From contig NZ_VIWW01000001.1 of the NCBI RefSeq assembly GCF_007829885.1, positions 4,588,001 through 4,652,000 of the forward strand: DNA of 64,000 bases, given 5' to 3'. Shown one piece after another: positions 42,948-51,790 of the stretch. Within the stretch, counting starts at the first letter, position 1. Every line of letters starts with the position of its first letter. Both the position numbers and the translations under genes were made by a program. This DNA comes from Streptomyces brevispora. GTDB lineage: Bacteria > Actinomycetota > Actinomycetes > Streptomycetales > Streptomycetaceae. The notes beneath the pieces are model-generated. The model was given only the letters and a program-made list of their open reading frames with translations, ran no database searches and was not told the origin of the DNA.

Positions 42948-44117
42948 ATGGCTTACCTCGACCACGCCGCGACCACGCCGATGCTTCCGGAAGCGATCGC
43001 GGCGATGACCGCCCAGCTCGCTGTCACCGGCAACGCGTCCTCCCTGCACGCCTCCGGGCGCCGGGCCCGCCGTACCGTCGAGGAGTCCAGAGAGACCCTC
43101 GCGGACGCCCTCGGCGCGCGCCCCAGCGAGGTGGTCCTCACCTCCGGCGGCACCGAGGCGGACAACCTCGCCGTGAAGGGCCTGTACTGGGCCCGCCGCG
43201 ACGCCGACCCCCACCGCACCCGCGTACTGGCCAGTCCGGTCGAGCACCACGCGGTGCTGGACGCGGTGGACTGGCTCGCCGAGCACGAGGGCGCGACGGT
43301 CGAGTACCTCCCCGTCGACCGGTACGGGCGCGTCCACCCGGAGGTGCTGCGCGAGGCGCTGGACCGTAACCCCGACGACGTCGCGATGATCACCGTGATG
43401 TGGGCCAACAACGAGATCGGCACCATCATGCCGGTCCATGAACTGGCCTCCATCGCCCGCGAGTTCGACGTGCCCATGCATGCGGACGCGGTGCAGGCCT
43501 TCGGGCAGCTGGAAGTCGACTTCGCCCGCTCCGGACTGGCCGCGATGACGGTCAGCGCACACAAGATCGGCGGCCCGTTCGGCATCGGCGCGCTGCTGCT
43601 CGGCCGCGAGTACACCCCTGTGCCCGTGCTGCACGGTGGCGGTCAGGAGCGCCATGTCCGCTCCGGCACCCTCGACGTGCCCGGCGTCGCGGCGTTCGCC
43701 GTCGCGGGACGGCTCGCCGCCGACGGTCGGGACGAGTTCGCCCGGGAGATCGGCGGCCTCCGGGACCAGCTGACCGCGGCCGTGCTGGCGGAGGTCCCGG
43801 ACGCGCTCCTCGGCGGCGACCCGGCCCCCGGCGGGCGGCTCCCGGCCAACGCGCACTTCACGTTCCCCGGCTGCGAGGGCGACTCCCTCCTGCTGCTGCT
43901 GGACGCCCAGGGCATCGAGTGCTCCACCGGTTCCGCCTGCACGGCCGGGATCGCCCAGCCCAGTCACGTCCTGCTCGCCACCGGGACCGATCCGGACCTG
44001 GCGCGCGGCACCCTGCGTTTCTCGCTCGGCCACACCACGACCAAGCAGGACATCGACGAGGTGGCCCGGGCGATCGGCCCGGCGGTCGAACGCGCGCGGA
44101 CGGCGGGGCTCAGCTGA
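42948..44117 (+). CDS. Cysteine desulfurase (NifS/IscS family)
   Basis: PLP enzyme that removes sulfur from cysteine and passes it on as persulfide. 389 residues. The PLP-binding Lys206 lies in SAHKIGGPFG, and the catalytic Cys is in the GIECSTGSACTAG loop (Cys325/Cys331). No Fe-S scaffold gene is adjacent; the likely recipient is MnmA, encoded about 0.9 kb downstream on the same strand, for tRNA 2-thiouridine. The ATG at 42948 begins the conserved YLDHAATTP. Confidence 0.95.
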   Translation: MAYLDHAATTPMLPEAIAAMTAQLAVTGNASSLHASGRRARRTVEESRETLADALGARPSEVVLTSGGTEADNLAVKGLYWARRDADPHRTRVLASPVEHHAVLDAVDWLAEHEGATVEYLPVDRYGRVHPEVLREALDRNPDDVAMITVMWANNEIGTIMPVHELASIAREFDVPMHADAVQAFGQLEVDFARSGLAAMTVSAHKIGGPFGIGALLLGREYTPVPVLHGGGQERHVRSGTLDVPGVAAFAVAGRLAADGRDEFAREIGGLRDQLTAAVLAEVPDALLGGDPAPGGRLPANAHFTFPGCEGDSLLLLLDAQGIECSTGSACTAGIAQPSHVLLATGTDPDLARGTLRFSLGHTTTKQDIDEVARAIGPAVERARTAGLS

Positions 44118-44129
44118 ATCCGAGCCCGG

Positions 44130-44300
44130 CCGGCGATCGAGAACACCTTCCGAACCGGTCCGGCGATCGAGGTCATGTTCCGAGCCGGGCCGGCGACCGA
44201 GGAGACTTTCCGAACCGGTCCGGCGATCGAGGCCATGCTCCGAGCCGGGCCGGCCATTGAGGTCATGTTCCGAGCCGGTCCGACGATCGGGAACGGGCCG
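44130..44300. repeat. Tandem repeat, exact 30-bp period, 5.7 copies
   Basis: Units start at 44130, 44160, 44190, 44220, 44250 and 44280, each beginning CCGGCGATCGAG or a close variant. Copies 1 and 3 end TTCCGAACCGGT; copies 2 and 4 end CTCCGAGCCGGG or TTCCGAGCCGGG. So the array has a 60-bp higher order. It lies between the convergent 3' ends of the desulfurase and amidase genes. There are no spacers, so it is not a CRISPR. Confidence 0.95.
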
Positions 44301-44306
44301 GCGCCG

Positions 44307-44987
44307 TCACCGGGCGCGCTCCGCCGCCCGGACCAGCTTCATGTAGCGGTCCCAGTCCCAGTGCTTCCCCGGGTCCGTGTGATCGGCGCCCGGCACCTCC
44401 ACGTGCCCGATGATGTGATCGCGGTCCACCGGTATCCCGTACCGCCCGCATATCGCCGCGGTCAGCCGGGCGGACGCCCCGTACATCGCCGCCGTGAAGT
44501 CCTGCGGGCGGTCCACGAAGCCCTCGTGCTCGATGCCGACGCTGCGTTCGTTGTACGAGCGGTTCCCCGCGTGGAAGGCCACGTCCAGCTCGCGGATCAT
44601 CTGCGCCACATGACCGTCCCTGCGCACCACGTAGTGTGCCGCCGCCCCGTGTCCCGGGTCCTGGAAGACCTTGACGGCGCTCCGGAAACTGCCCTGGGTG
44701 ACATGGATGACGACCCGGTCGATGCCGAAGTCGTCGGGGCGGTCCGCCCGCCGCCAGTTCGCCGGGGACGCCGCCGTCCACTTGGCCCGCGCGTAGTCCA
44801 CCTCGCCCGGCGTGCGGGACTTCTCCACGCCGGGCAGCCGCCACCAGGCACGTTCCAGCCGGTCACGGGCCAGCGCCGCCGCGCCGACCGCCGTGACGGC
44901 CCCGCCGATCAGCACCGAACGCCGGCTGATGCCGCTGCCCGTCGCCCCGGCGGACCCCTTGGCGCCCGCCGTGCCCTTGGTCCCCAT
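44307..44987 (-). CDS. Exported N-acetylmuramoyl-L-alanine amidase (Amidase_2)
   Basis: Zinc amidase that cuts the bond between N-acetylmuramic acid and L-Ala in peptidoglycan. 226 residues. Tat signal SRRSVLIGGAVTAVGAAA near residues 21-38. Zinc ligands and neighbours are visible: VVIHVTQG (first His), HAGNRSYNERSVGIEHEGF, and DHTDPGKHWDWDRY with the second His and Asp. It lies against the direction of the surrounding sulfur genes, between the desulfurase and mnmA, with a repeat array after its end. Confidence 0.92.
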   Translation of the reverse strand: MGTKGTAGAKGSAGATGSGISRRSVLIGGAVTAVGAAALARDRLERAWWRLPGVEKSRTPGEVDYARAKWTAASPANWRRADRPDDFGIDRVVIHVTQGSFRSAVKVFQDPGHGAAAHYVVRRDGHVAQMIRELDVAFHAGNRSYNERSVGIEHEGFVDRPQDFTAAMYGASARLTAAICGRYGIPVDRDHIIGHVEVPGADHTDPGKHWDWDRYMKLVRAAERAR

Positions 44988-45048
44988 GTGATCGACAACG
45001 CATATCCATGAGCGTTCGGTTCCCGGCGCCCCGTACCCTGGTGGAGCT

Positions 45049-46179
45049 ATGACTCAGACTTCCCAGCGCCCCCTCCGTGTACTCGCCGCCATGTCGGGCG
45101 GTGTCGACTCCGCCGTCGCCGCGGCCCGCGCCGCCGAGGCGGGCCACGACGTGACCGGTGTCCACCTCGCCCTCTCCGCGAATCCGCAGTCCTTCCGGAC
45201 CGGAGCCCGAGGCTGTTGCACGATCGAGGACTCCCGCGACGCCCGCCGCGCCGCGGACGTCATCGGCATCCCCTTCTACGTCTGGGACCTGGCGGAACGC
45301 TTCCGCGAGGACGTCGTGGAGGACTTCGTCGCCGAGTACGAGGCGGGGCGCACCCCCAACCCGTGCCTGCGCTGCAACGAGAAGATCAAGTTCGCCGCGC
45401 TGCTCGACAAGGCCCTCGCCCTGGGCTTCGACGCCGTCTGCACCGGCCACTACGCCACCGTCGTCCTCGGCGATGACGGCAACCGCGAGCTGCACCGGGC
45501 ATCCGACATGGCCAAGGACCAGAGCTATGTGCTGGGCGTCCTGGACGAGCGCCAGCTCGCCCACGCGATGTTCCCGCTCGGCGACACCCTCACCACGAAG
45601 GACGAGATCCGCGCCGAGGCCGAGCGCCGCAATCTCGCCGTCGCCAAGAAGCCCGACAGCCACGACATCTGCTTCATCGCCGACGGCGACACCCAGGGCT
45701 TCCTGGCGGGCCGTCTCGGCGGCACCGCCGAGGGCGACATCCTCGACGAGTCCGGCACGAAGCTCGGTACCCACGAGGGTGCCTTCGGCTTCACCATCGG
45801 TCAGCGCAAGGGGCTGCGTATCGGCCACCCCGCCGCCGACGGCAAGCCGCGCTACGTCCTGGACATCTCCCCGGTGAACAACACGGTCACCGTCGGGCCC
45901 GTCGAGGCTCTCGACGTGACCGCCCTGACCGCGATCAGGCCCCGTTGGTGCGGTACACCGCCGGCCGGTCCCGGCGCGTACACCGCCCAGCTCCGCGCCC
46001 ACGGCGGTGAGACCGAGGTGACGGCCGAGCTGCTCGACGGGACGCTCCACGTCGCGTTCGCCGAGCCGGTACGGGGCGTGGCCCCGGGCCAGGCGGTCGT
46101 GCTGTACGACGGGACCCGGGTGGTCGGCTCCGCGACGATCGCGACGACGGTGCGGAGTACCGAAGCAGCCGTCAGCTGA
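45049..46179 (+). CDS. mnmA: tRNA 2-thiouridine synthase MnmA
   Basis: Makes s2U34 in tRNAs for Lys, Glu and Gln using ATP and a persulfide donor. 376 residues. The PP-loop SGGVDSAVAA (16-25) binds ATP. The catalytic Cys106 in NPCLRCNEK and Cys208 in HDICFIADG are both present. The later domain VGPVEALDVTAL is also normal. Cysteine desulfurase is encoded just upstream apart from an intervening amidase on the other strand. Next downstream is IS3 debris. Confidence 0.96.
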   Translation: MTQTSQRPLRVLAAMSGGVDSAVAAARAAEAGHDVTGVHLALSANPQSFRTGARGCCTIEDSRDARRAADVIGIPFYVWDLAERFREDVVEDFVAEYEAGRTPNPCLRCNEKIKFAALLDKALALGFDAVCTGHYATVVLGDDGNRELHRASDMAKDQSYVLGVLDERQLAHAMFPLGDTLTTKDEIRAEAERRNLAVAKKPDSHDICFIADGDTQGFLAGRLGGTAEGDILDESGTKLGTHEGAFGFTIGQRKGLRIGHPAADGKPRYVLDISPVNNTVTVGPVEALDVTALTAIRPRWCGTPPAGPGAYTAQLRAHGGETEVTAELLDGTLHVAFAEPVRGVAPGQAVVLYDGTRVVGSATIATTVRSTEAAVS

Positions 46180-46285
46180 CGGACAGGGCTGCCACAGGCC
46201 TCGCGGTGGTCATGGGCTGGGCCGGTCCTCCTGCTGCCAGTGGCCCGGGGCCGGCGCAGGCCGTGCGGCCGAGTGAGGAACGCAC

Positions 46286-46715
46286 GAGGAGATCCGGGAG
46301 ATCCATGCCACGTCCCGTGGTGCTTCTGGCGTCCCGCGCGTGCACGCCGAGCTGCGGCGTACGGGCCGGCCGGTCAACCGCAAGAAATACCAACGGAACA
46401 TGCGCGAGCGCGACCTCCGCGGGGTCACCGGTCGCAAACGCCGCAACCTCACTGAGGCCGACAGCAAGGCCGCCCCGTCCCCCCGACGTGATCGGACGCG
46501 ACTTCACCGCCGATGAGCCGGGGCGAGAGCTGGTCGGCGCCATGACATGCCTCTCCCCGTCGAGCGGAGATCGGCACCACCGTCCGGGAATCCCGCGCGG
46601 ACGCACGTGACGACGTCTTCCGCTTCATCGAGATCGAGTACAACCGCACCGGACTCCGCAAGCACCCCGAGTTCGGGTACCTCGCCCCACTCGAAACGCG
46701 GCGCCTGCCGCAACC
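46286..46715 (+). pseudogene. IS3-family transposase remnant
   Basis: Pieces of an IS3 orfB product in more than one frame. GVPRVHAELRRTGRPVNRKK and RERDLRGVTGRKRRNLTEAD read in one frame; after a run of six C near 46480 the frame changes to DVIGRDFTADEPGRELVG; then a large internal deletion leads to DVFRFIEIEYNRTGLRKHP. Most of the DDE catalytic core is lost. No terminal inverted repeats were identified. The insertion separates mnmA from the M4 protease. Confidence 0.8.
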
Positions 46716-47265
46716 AGACCTGACCCCCGCAGCGTCACCACCCGCTGTCCACGTTCAGGGGGCACTTCAGACATCGCCCCGGCCCTCGGATCGTACTGCG
46801 GTCTCTTCGAGCAGCACGGCCACTTCGCGTGGCGCCGGTCCCCCTGAGCGGTACGGACGTCACGCCCGGCGGTGAGCCCCCTCAAAATAGCGCCACCCCT
46901 TCGAGGCAGCGCGCGGTGAGAACCGCGCCACCTGACGGCGGAGGGTGTCCCGGCTGTCGCCCGCGGGGGCCATCCGCTCTCCATGCCGGGCTGTCCGGCA
47001 CCCCAAGTTCCCTGCCAATACGACCGTTTGACGTCTCTATGCCCTACTCGACTGACAACGCAAGGTCAAAAATTTTCGTTTCCTATCTGGTCGAACGAGT
47101 CTGATTGATGGCACGCTCTGGACGGCTCGCCGCGCGTAGTTCGTACAGCGGAGCGAGTGCTTCTTGGCATGCGCACCTCAGCACCAGCGGGCGGCGGCCC
47201 CACCCATGGCCGTCGCTACCCCACGCAGGCTGCCCACCCGGCGGCCGAACCCTCTTGGAGACTGA
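46716..47265. other. Gap between IS remnant and M4 protease
   Basis: No gene recognised in 550 bases. The stretch 47060-47110 is AT-richer (ATTTTCG) and may hold the protease promoter. Confidence 0.4.
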
Positions 47266-48906
47266 GTGAGACTCGTAGCTTCCCCTCTCCGCAGCATCGC
47301 CCCCCGCAAGAACACCATGCGCGTCGCGGCCCTCGTGGCCTCCGCCGCCATGGTGGTCGTCGGAGTTCAGTCGGGGCCGGCCAGTGCTCAGCCCGACGCC
47401 GCTCGGGACAGTGGCGCGACAGCTGTGGCGTTCACCCCCAGTCAGCGTGCCGAGGCCATCAAGGACGCGCAGGCGGACACCACGAGCGAGGCCAAGTCCC
47501 TTGCTCTCGGAAGCCAGGAGAAGCTGGTTGTCCGGGACGTCATCAAGGACACCGACGGCACGGTTCACACCCGGTACGAGCGGACCTACGCGGGCTTGCC
47601 CGTCCTCGGCGGCGACCTTGTCGTCCACGAGACGGCTGCCGGAAAGAGCACTGTGACCAAGGCGGTCTCGGCCCGGATATCCGTGGCCACCACCGACGCC
47701 GAGGTCACCGCGACCGTCGCGAAGTCGACCGCCCTGAAGGCCGCTTCGGCCGAGAAGACCGCAAAGGCCGCGGCGGAAGACGCGCCCCGCAAGGTGATCT
47801 GGGCGGCCTCCGGCACGCCCGTGCTCGCCTGGGAGACCGTGGTCAGGGGCGTCCAGCCCGACGGTACGCCGAGCGAGCTCCACGTCGTCACCGACGCCGC
47901 CACCGGCAAGGAGCTGTTCAAGGACGAGGCCATCGAGACCGGTACCGGCACCGGGACCTACAGCGGATCGGTGACGCTCGGCACCACCAAGAGCGGCACC
48001 ACGTACAACCTCACCGACGGCACCCGCGGCAGCCACAAGACGTACGACCTGAACCAGGGCACCTCGGGCACCGGCACGCTCTTCACCGACGCCGACGACA
48101 TCTGGTCCGGCGGCCGCCAGAGCGCCGCCGTGGATGTCCACTACGGCGCCGCGGTGACCTGGGACTTCTACAAGAACGTCGTCGGCCGTAACGGCATCAA
48201 GAACAACGGTGTCGCGTCCTACTCCCGCGCCCACTACGGCAACAACTATGTCAACGCGTTCTGGAGCGACAGCTGCTTCTGCATGACGTACGGCGACGGC
48301 TCGGGCAACACCCACCCGCTGACCTCGCTCGACGTGGCCGCGCACGAGATGAGTCACGGCCTCACGGCCGCGACGGCCAAGCTCAACTACAGCGGTGAGT
48401 CCGGCGGTCTGAACGAGGCGACCTCCGACATCTTCGGCGCCGCGGTCGAGTTCTACGCGAACAACCCGAGCGACCCGGGCGACTACCTCATCGGCGAGAA
48501 GATCAACATCAACGGCAACGGCACGCCGCTGCGCTACATGGACAAGCCGAGCAAGGACGGGGGCTCGAAGGACTACTGGTCCTCGACCCTGGGCAACCTC
48601 GATGTCCACTACTCCTCGGGTCCCGCCAACCACTTCTTCTACCTGCTGTCCGAGGGCAGTGGCGCGAAGACCATCAACGGGGTGAGCTACAACAGCCCCA
48701 CGTACAGCGGATCCGCGGTGACCGGCATCGGTCGGGACAAGGCCATCCAGATCTGGTACAAGGCGCTCACCACATACATGACGTCCACCACCAACTACGC
48801 GAAGGCGCGCACCGCGACGCTGAGCGCGGCGGGCGCCCTGTACGGAACGTCGAGCGCCGAGTACAAGGCGGTCGGTGCCGCCTGGACCGCCATCAACGTG
48901 GCCTGA
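47266..48906 (+). CDS. Secreted M4 (thermolysin-type) metalloprotease
   Basis: Zinc endopeptidase made as a 546-residue preproprotein. A signal peptide (about residues 1-43, core VAALVASAAMVVVGV) precedes an FTP/PepSY propeptide (about 55-220) that inhibits until processed. The mature domain has HEMSH at 360-364 and the third zinc ligand Glu384 in GLNEATSD, exactly 24 residues after the first His. The His of the transition-state site is seen in VHYSSGPANHFFYLLSEG. GTG 47266 was used, but ATG 47317 just before the hydrophobic core is an alternative. Confidence 0.95.
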   Translation: MRLVASPLRSIAPRKNTMRVAALVASAAMVVVGVQSGPASAQPDAARDSGATAVAFTPSQRAEAIKDAQADTTSEAKSLALGSQEKLVVRDVIKDTDGTVHTRYERTYAGLPVLGGDLVVHETAAGKSTVTKAVSARISVATTDAEVTATVAKSTALKAASAEKTAKAAAEDAPRKVIWAASGTPVLAWETVVRGVQPDGTPSELHVVTDAATGKELFKDEAIETGTGTGTYSGSVTLGTTKSGTTYNLTDGTRGSHKTYDLNQGTSGTGTLFTDADDIWSGGRQSAAVDVHYGAAVTWDFYKNVVGRNGIKNNGVASYSRAHYGNNYVNAFWSDSCFCMTYGDGSGNTHPLTSLDVAAHEMSHGLTAATAKLNYSGESGGLNEATSDIFGAAVEFYANNPSDPGDYLIGEKININGNGTPLRYMDKPSKDGGSKDYWSSTLGNLDVHYSSGPANHFFYLLSEGSGAKTINGVSYNSPTYSGSAVTGIGRDKAIQIWYKALTTYMTSTTNYAKARTATLSAAGALYGTSSAEYKAVGAAWTAINVA

Positions 48907-48942
48907 TCCACACGATCCGGCCCGACTGACGGACCGTCCACG

Positions 48943-48983
48943 AGGGCACGGGCCCGCGCGCTCCACGCGCGGGCCCGTGCCCT
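48943..48983 (+). terminator. Terminator hairpin after the M4 protease
   Basis: An 18-bp perfect stem (AGGGCACGGGCCCGCGCG and its complement) with a 5-base loop, 36 bases after the stop. Confidence 0.88.
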
Positions 48984-49108
48984 GTTCCGTGGACCGCGAG
49001 ACCGCTTTCCCGGCCGGGCCGGGCCGCCCGCCCGCACCACCGGTACCCCGCGCGGTAACGTCCGACCCCTGTACGGGCGTGGCCGCGCGGAGCGTTTTCG
49101 GGCCCCCC

Positions 49109-49909
49109 TCAGGTCGCCTGGCCCACGTACACGTTCCGGGTGAAGAACTCCGCCAGCACCGGAGCGATCACCTGCGGCGCCGGCTCCCGCGTCTGGCCCG
49201 TCAGTGTGCGGTGGCGGCCCCGGGGGAGGGTGTCCGCCAGCAGCCGCGTCGCCGCCCGGGAGGAGGCCGGGCTGAAGCCGCCGCTGACCACCAGGGTCCG
49301 TGCCGTGACGGAGGCGAACCGCTCGACGGGCACCGTGCCGTCGCCGAGCAGCGCGTCGTCGTACGCCAGGGTGTGCGCCACGGACTCCAGGCTCCGCCAC
49401 AGCGGCGCACTCCGCATCCTGGCGATCAGGTCGTCCGGGACGCCCGTCACGGACAGGAACAGCTCCACCGCCCCGTCCCGGTTCCCGGCGGACAGCAGCC
49501 GGTGCAGCCGGGCCGTGCCGTCGGCCTTGGACCGCAGGCCGGTGATGCAGGAGGTGTACGGCGGCTCGCACACCGCGAGCAGGTCGACGGGGAGCCCGGC
49601 GGCCTGCGCCTCCAGGGCCAGCGCGCCGCCGGCCCCGACGCCGAACACCGAGGGCCGGCCGCCCACCGCCGCGGCGACCGCGGCCAGGTCCTCGATCTCG
49701 CGCTCCACCGCGTACGGCGCGCTGTCACCGCTGGCGCCCCGGCCACGCCTGTCGTACGTGACGACCTGGAAGCGCGGCGCGAGCAGACGTGCCAGCGGTG
49801 CCTCGGTCGCGGCCGTGCCCAGGGCGCCGCCCACCAGGATCACCGGCGGTCCTTCACCCCGGCACCGGTACGCGATCAGGGTGCCGTCACGGGAGAGAGT
49901 CTTGTCCAT
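49109..49909 (-). CDS. Alpha/beta-hydrolase-fold protein lacking catalytic Ser and His
   Basis: A 266-residue protein with the fold of a small esterase/haloperoxidase-like hydrolase: VILVGGALG near residue 23 and YDRRGRGASGD at 52-62. The nucleophile elbow, normally GxSxG, reads GVGAGG with Ala93 in place of Ser; the His motif near the end reads GQTREPAPQ with Arg at the usual His position (about 241). Both changes are clear in the bases. It may be a pseudoenzyme that binds a ligand, or a gene in decay. The stop and frame are otherwise intact. Confidence 0.88.
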   Translation of the reverse strand: MDKTLSRDGTLIAYRCRGEGPPVILVGGALGTAATEAPLARLLAPRFQVVTYDRRGRGASGDSAPYAVEREIEDLAAVAAAVGGRPSVFGVGAGGALALEAQAAGLPVDLLAVCEPPYTSCITGLRSKADGTARLHRLLSAGNRDGAVELFLSVTGVPDDLIARMRSAPLWRSLESVAHTLAYDDALLGDGTVPVERFASVTARTLVVSGGFSPASSRAATRLLADTLPRGRHRTLTGQTREPAPQVIAPVLAEFFTRNVYVGQAT

Positions 49910-50015
49910 GTGACGGTGGACTCCGGGGGCCCCGGAAACTCATCGCCGGACGCGAAGAAGTTTTGAACTTTCTCATCGCCGCGGCCCGGAAGGGGTACTG
50001 ACGGTCCGTCGGCGG

Positions 50016-50351
50016 TCAGGACGGGACGGCCTCGGCGTCGTAGAAGCAGAAGTGGTCCCTGATCGCGGCGACTTCCGGCTTCGGCTCCGGGTACGCCCAG
50101 ACCAGATCCGCCGCGTCCGGCCGCGACCAGTAGGAGGCGTCCCCCTTGAACGGGCAGTGGGTTCGGGTGTCCGACGCCGTCAGCAGCTCGGTCCGGACAT
50201 CCTCGGGCGGCAGGTAGTAGCGGACCGGACAGCCCGTCTCGCGCAGGACGAGCGGGCGCCGGCTCTCGGCGAGCAGCAGGCCGTCGCGGACCACGCGCAC
50301 GTGCTCGGTGCCGGGCTCGACGGTGATGTGGTGTCCTCGGGTGGCAGTCAT
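50016..50351 (-). CDS. DUF427 family protein
   Basis: A 111-residue protein of the DUF427 family: VRVVRDGLLLAESRRPLVLRE in the first half and YLPPEDVRTELLTASDTRTHCPFKGDASYW, which includes the conserved Thr-His-Cys-Pro-x-K-G-x-A core. The family is small, cytoplasmic and of unknown function. The ATG at 50351 lies next to a short tandem repeat. Confidence 0.9.
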   Translation of the reverse strand: MTATRGHHITVEPGTEHVRVVRDGLLLAESRRPLVLRETGCPVRYYLPPEDVRTELLTASDTRTHCPFKGDASYWSRPDAADLVWAYPEPKPEVAAIRDHFCFYDAEAVPS

Positions 50352-50369
50352 GTGTTTCTCAGCGGTGCC

Positions 50370-50455
50370 GCACGCCCGTTTCTTCCCCGGCGGCGCGGCA
50401 GGCCCGTTTCTTCTTCCCCGGCGGCGTGGCACTGCCGTTTTCGTGCCCGGCGGAG
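50370..50455. repeat. Imperfect tandem repeat, 28-31 bp period, three copies
   Basis: Units beginning GCACGCCCGTTTCTTC start at 50370, 50398 and 50429, in the gap between the divergent DUF427 and LOG-family genes. Confidence 0.75.
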
Positions 50456-50488
50456 GGGCTGTCGGTGGCGGGTTCTACCGTGGAGGCC

Positions 50489-51028
50489 ATGAAGATCTGC
50501 GTATTCCTCTCCGCCGCCGACCTCGACGAGCGCTACACCGGGCCCGCCCGCGAATTCGCCGAACTGCTCGGCCGCGGCGGTCACACCCTGGTCTGGGGCG
50601 GCTCGGAGAGCGGGCTGATGAAGGTCGTGGCCGACGGGGTGCAGGAGTCGGGCGGGAAGCTGGTCGGGGTGTCGGTGGACTTCCTGGCCGCGAAGGCGCG
50701 TACCAACGCCGACGAGATGGTGATCGCGCGCGATCTCGCCGAGCGCAAGGCACTCCTGCTGGAGAAGGCCGACGCCGTCGTGATCATGGTGGGCGGCACC
50801 GGCACGCTCGACGAGGCCACCGAGATCCTGGAGCTCAAGAAGCACGGCAGGCACACCAAGCCGGTCGTGCTGCTCAACACGGCGGGCTTCTACGACGGAC
50901 TGCGCGAGCAGTTCCAGCGCATGGAGGTCGAGGGCTTCCTGCCGCTCCCGCTGAGCGACCTGGTGTTCTTCGCGAAGGACGGGGCGGGCGCCCTGGCCTA
51001 CCTGGAGGAGTCGCCCGGCCTGCGGTGA
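50489..51028 (+). CDS. LOG-family protein (cytokinin riboside 5'-monophosphate phosphoribohydrolase-like)
   Basis: A 179-residue Rossmann-fold protein with the LOG signature GGTGTLDE (about 111-118) and WGGSESGLMKVVADG. LOG enzymes release free cytokinin or act on nucleotide monophosphates; many bacterial members are annotated as lysine decarboxylase-like by old error. ATG 50489 has TGGAGG close upstream. The next gene follows 38 bases on. Confidence 0.85.
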   Translation: MKICVFLSAADLDERYTGPAREFAELLGRGGHTLVWGGSESGLMKVVADGVQESGGKLVGVSVDFLAAKARTNADEMVIARDLAERKALLLEKADAVVIMVGGTGTLDEATEILELKKHGRHTKPVVLLNTAGFYDGLREQFQRMEVEGFLPLPLSDLVFFAKDGAGALAYLEESPGLR

Positions 51029-51066
51029 TGTGCCGGCGCCCGGCGGACGGGTGCGACGATGGGGGC

Positions 51067-51756
51067 ATGTCCACTCACCTCATCACCGGCGCCGGTTCCG
51101 GCATCGGCGCAGCAGTCGCCCGCCGTCTCCTGGAGCGCGGGGACGATCTCCTGCTCCTGGCCCGGGACGCGGGCCGCGCCAAGGAGCTCGCCGCGCTGTA
51201 CCCCGGCGCCCGCACGATCGTCGGCGACCTCTCCAACCCGGACCGGCTCTCCTGGGCGTTCGCCCAGCAGCCGATGCCGGAGCGGCTCGACTCGCTGCTG
51301 CACATCGCGGGCGTCGTCGAGCTCGGCCGGGTCGGCGAGCTCACGCCCAAGGCCTGGCACGTCCAGCTCAACGCCAACCTGGTCGCCCCCGCCGAGCTGA
51401 CCCGGCTCTTCCTGCCCCAACTGCGCGTCGCCCAGGGCCACGTCCTCTTCGTCAACTCCGGCGCCGGGCTCGCCGCCCACGCCGCGTGGAGCGCCTACGC
51501 GGCGAGTAAGCACGGACTGAAGGCGCTGGCCGACTCCCTGCGCCACGAGGAGCACGGCAACGGGGTCCGGGTGACCTCCGTCTACCCCGGGCGCACCGCC
51601 AGCCCCATGCAGGCCAAGGTCCACCAGCAGGAGGGCAAGGAGTACGACGCCGAGCGCTGGATCGACCCGGAATCGGTCGCCACCACGATCCTGATGGCGA
51701 TCGACCTGCCGCGCGACGCCGAGGTCAACGACCTCACGGTGCGCCCCGGCCGCTGA
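51067..51756 (+). CDS. Short-chain dehydrogenase/reductase
   Basis: A classical SDR of 229 residues. The cofactor motif TGAGSGIG lies at 7-14; the catalytic YAASK (Tyr-x-x-x-Lys) lies around residue 142, with NSGAG in the Ser position. ARD near residue 33 is consistent with NADP or NAD use but not decisive. It follows the LOG-like gene closely and may be in the same transcript. Substrate unknown. Confidence 0.9.
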   Translation: MSTHLITGAGSGIGAAVARRLLERGDDLLLLARDAGRAKELAALYPGARTIVGDLSNPDRLSWAFAQQPMPERLDSLLHIAGVVELGRVGELTPKAWHVQLNANLVAPAELTRLFLPQLRVAQGHVLFVNSGAGLAAHAAWSAYAASKHGLKALADSLRHEEHGNGVRVTSVYPGRTASPMQAKVHQQEGKEYDAERWIDPESVATTILMAIDLPRDAEVNDLTVRPGR

Positions 51757-51790
51757 CGGCACGGGCGGGGAACCGCCGTAGGCTTCCCGC

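Noticed and set aside
44130..44300. CRISPR array
   Set aside because: The 30-bp units are contiguous with no spacers and no cas genes are near.
44130..44300. Ten-residue repeat protein encoded by the array
   Set aside because: Frames through the array lack a ribosome site and are continuous only because the period is a multiple of three.
46716..47265. Additional IS or gene in the gap before the M4 protease
   Set aside because: No transposase motif, inverted repeat or codon-biased frame could be supported.
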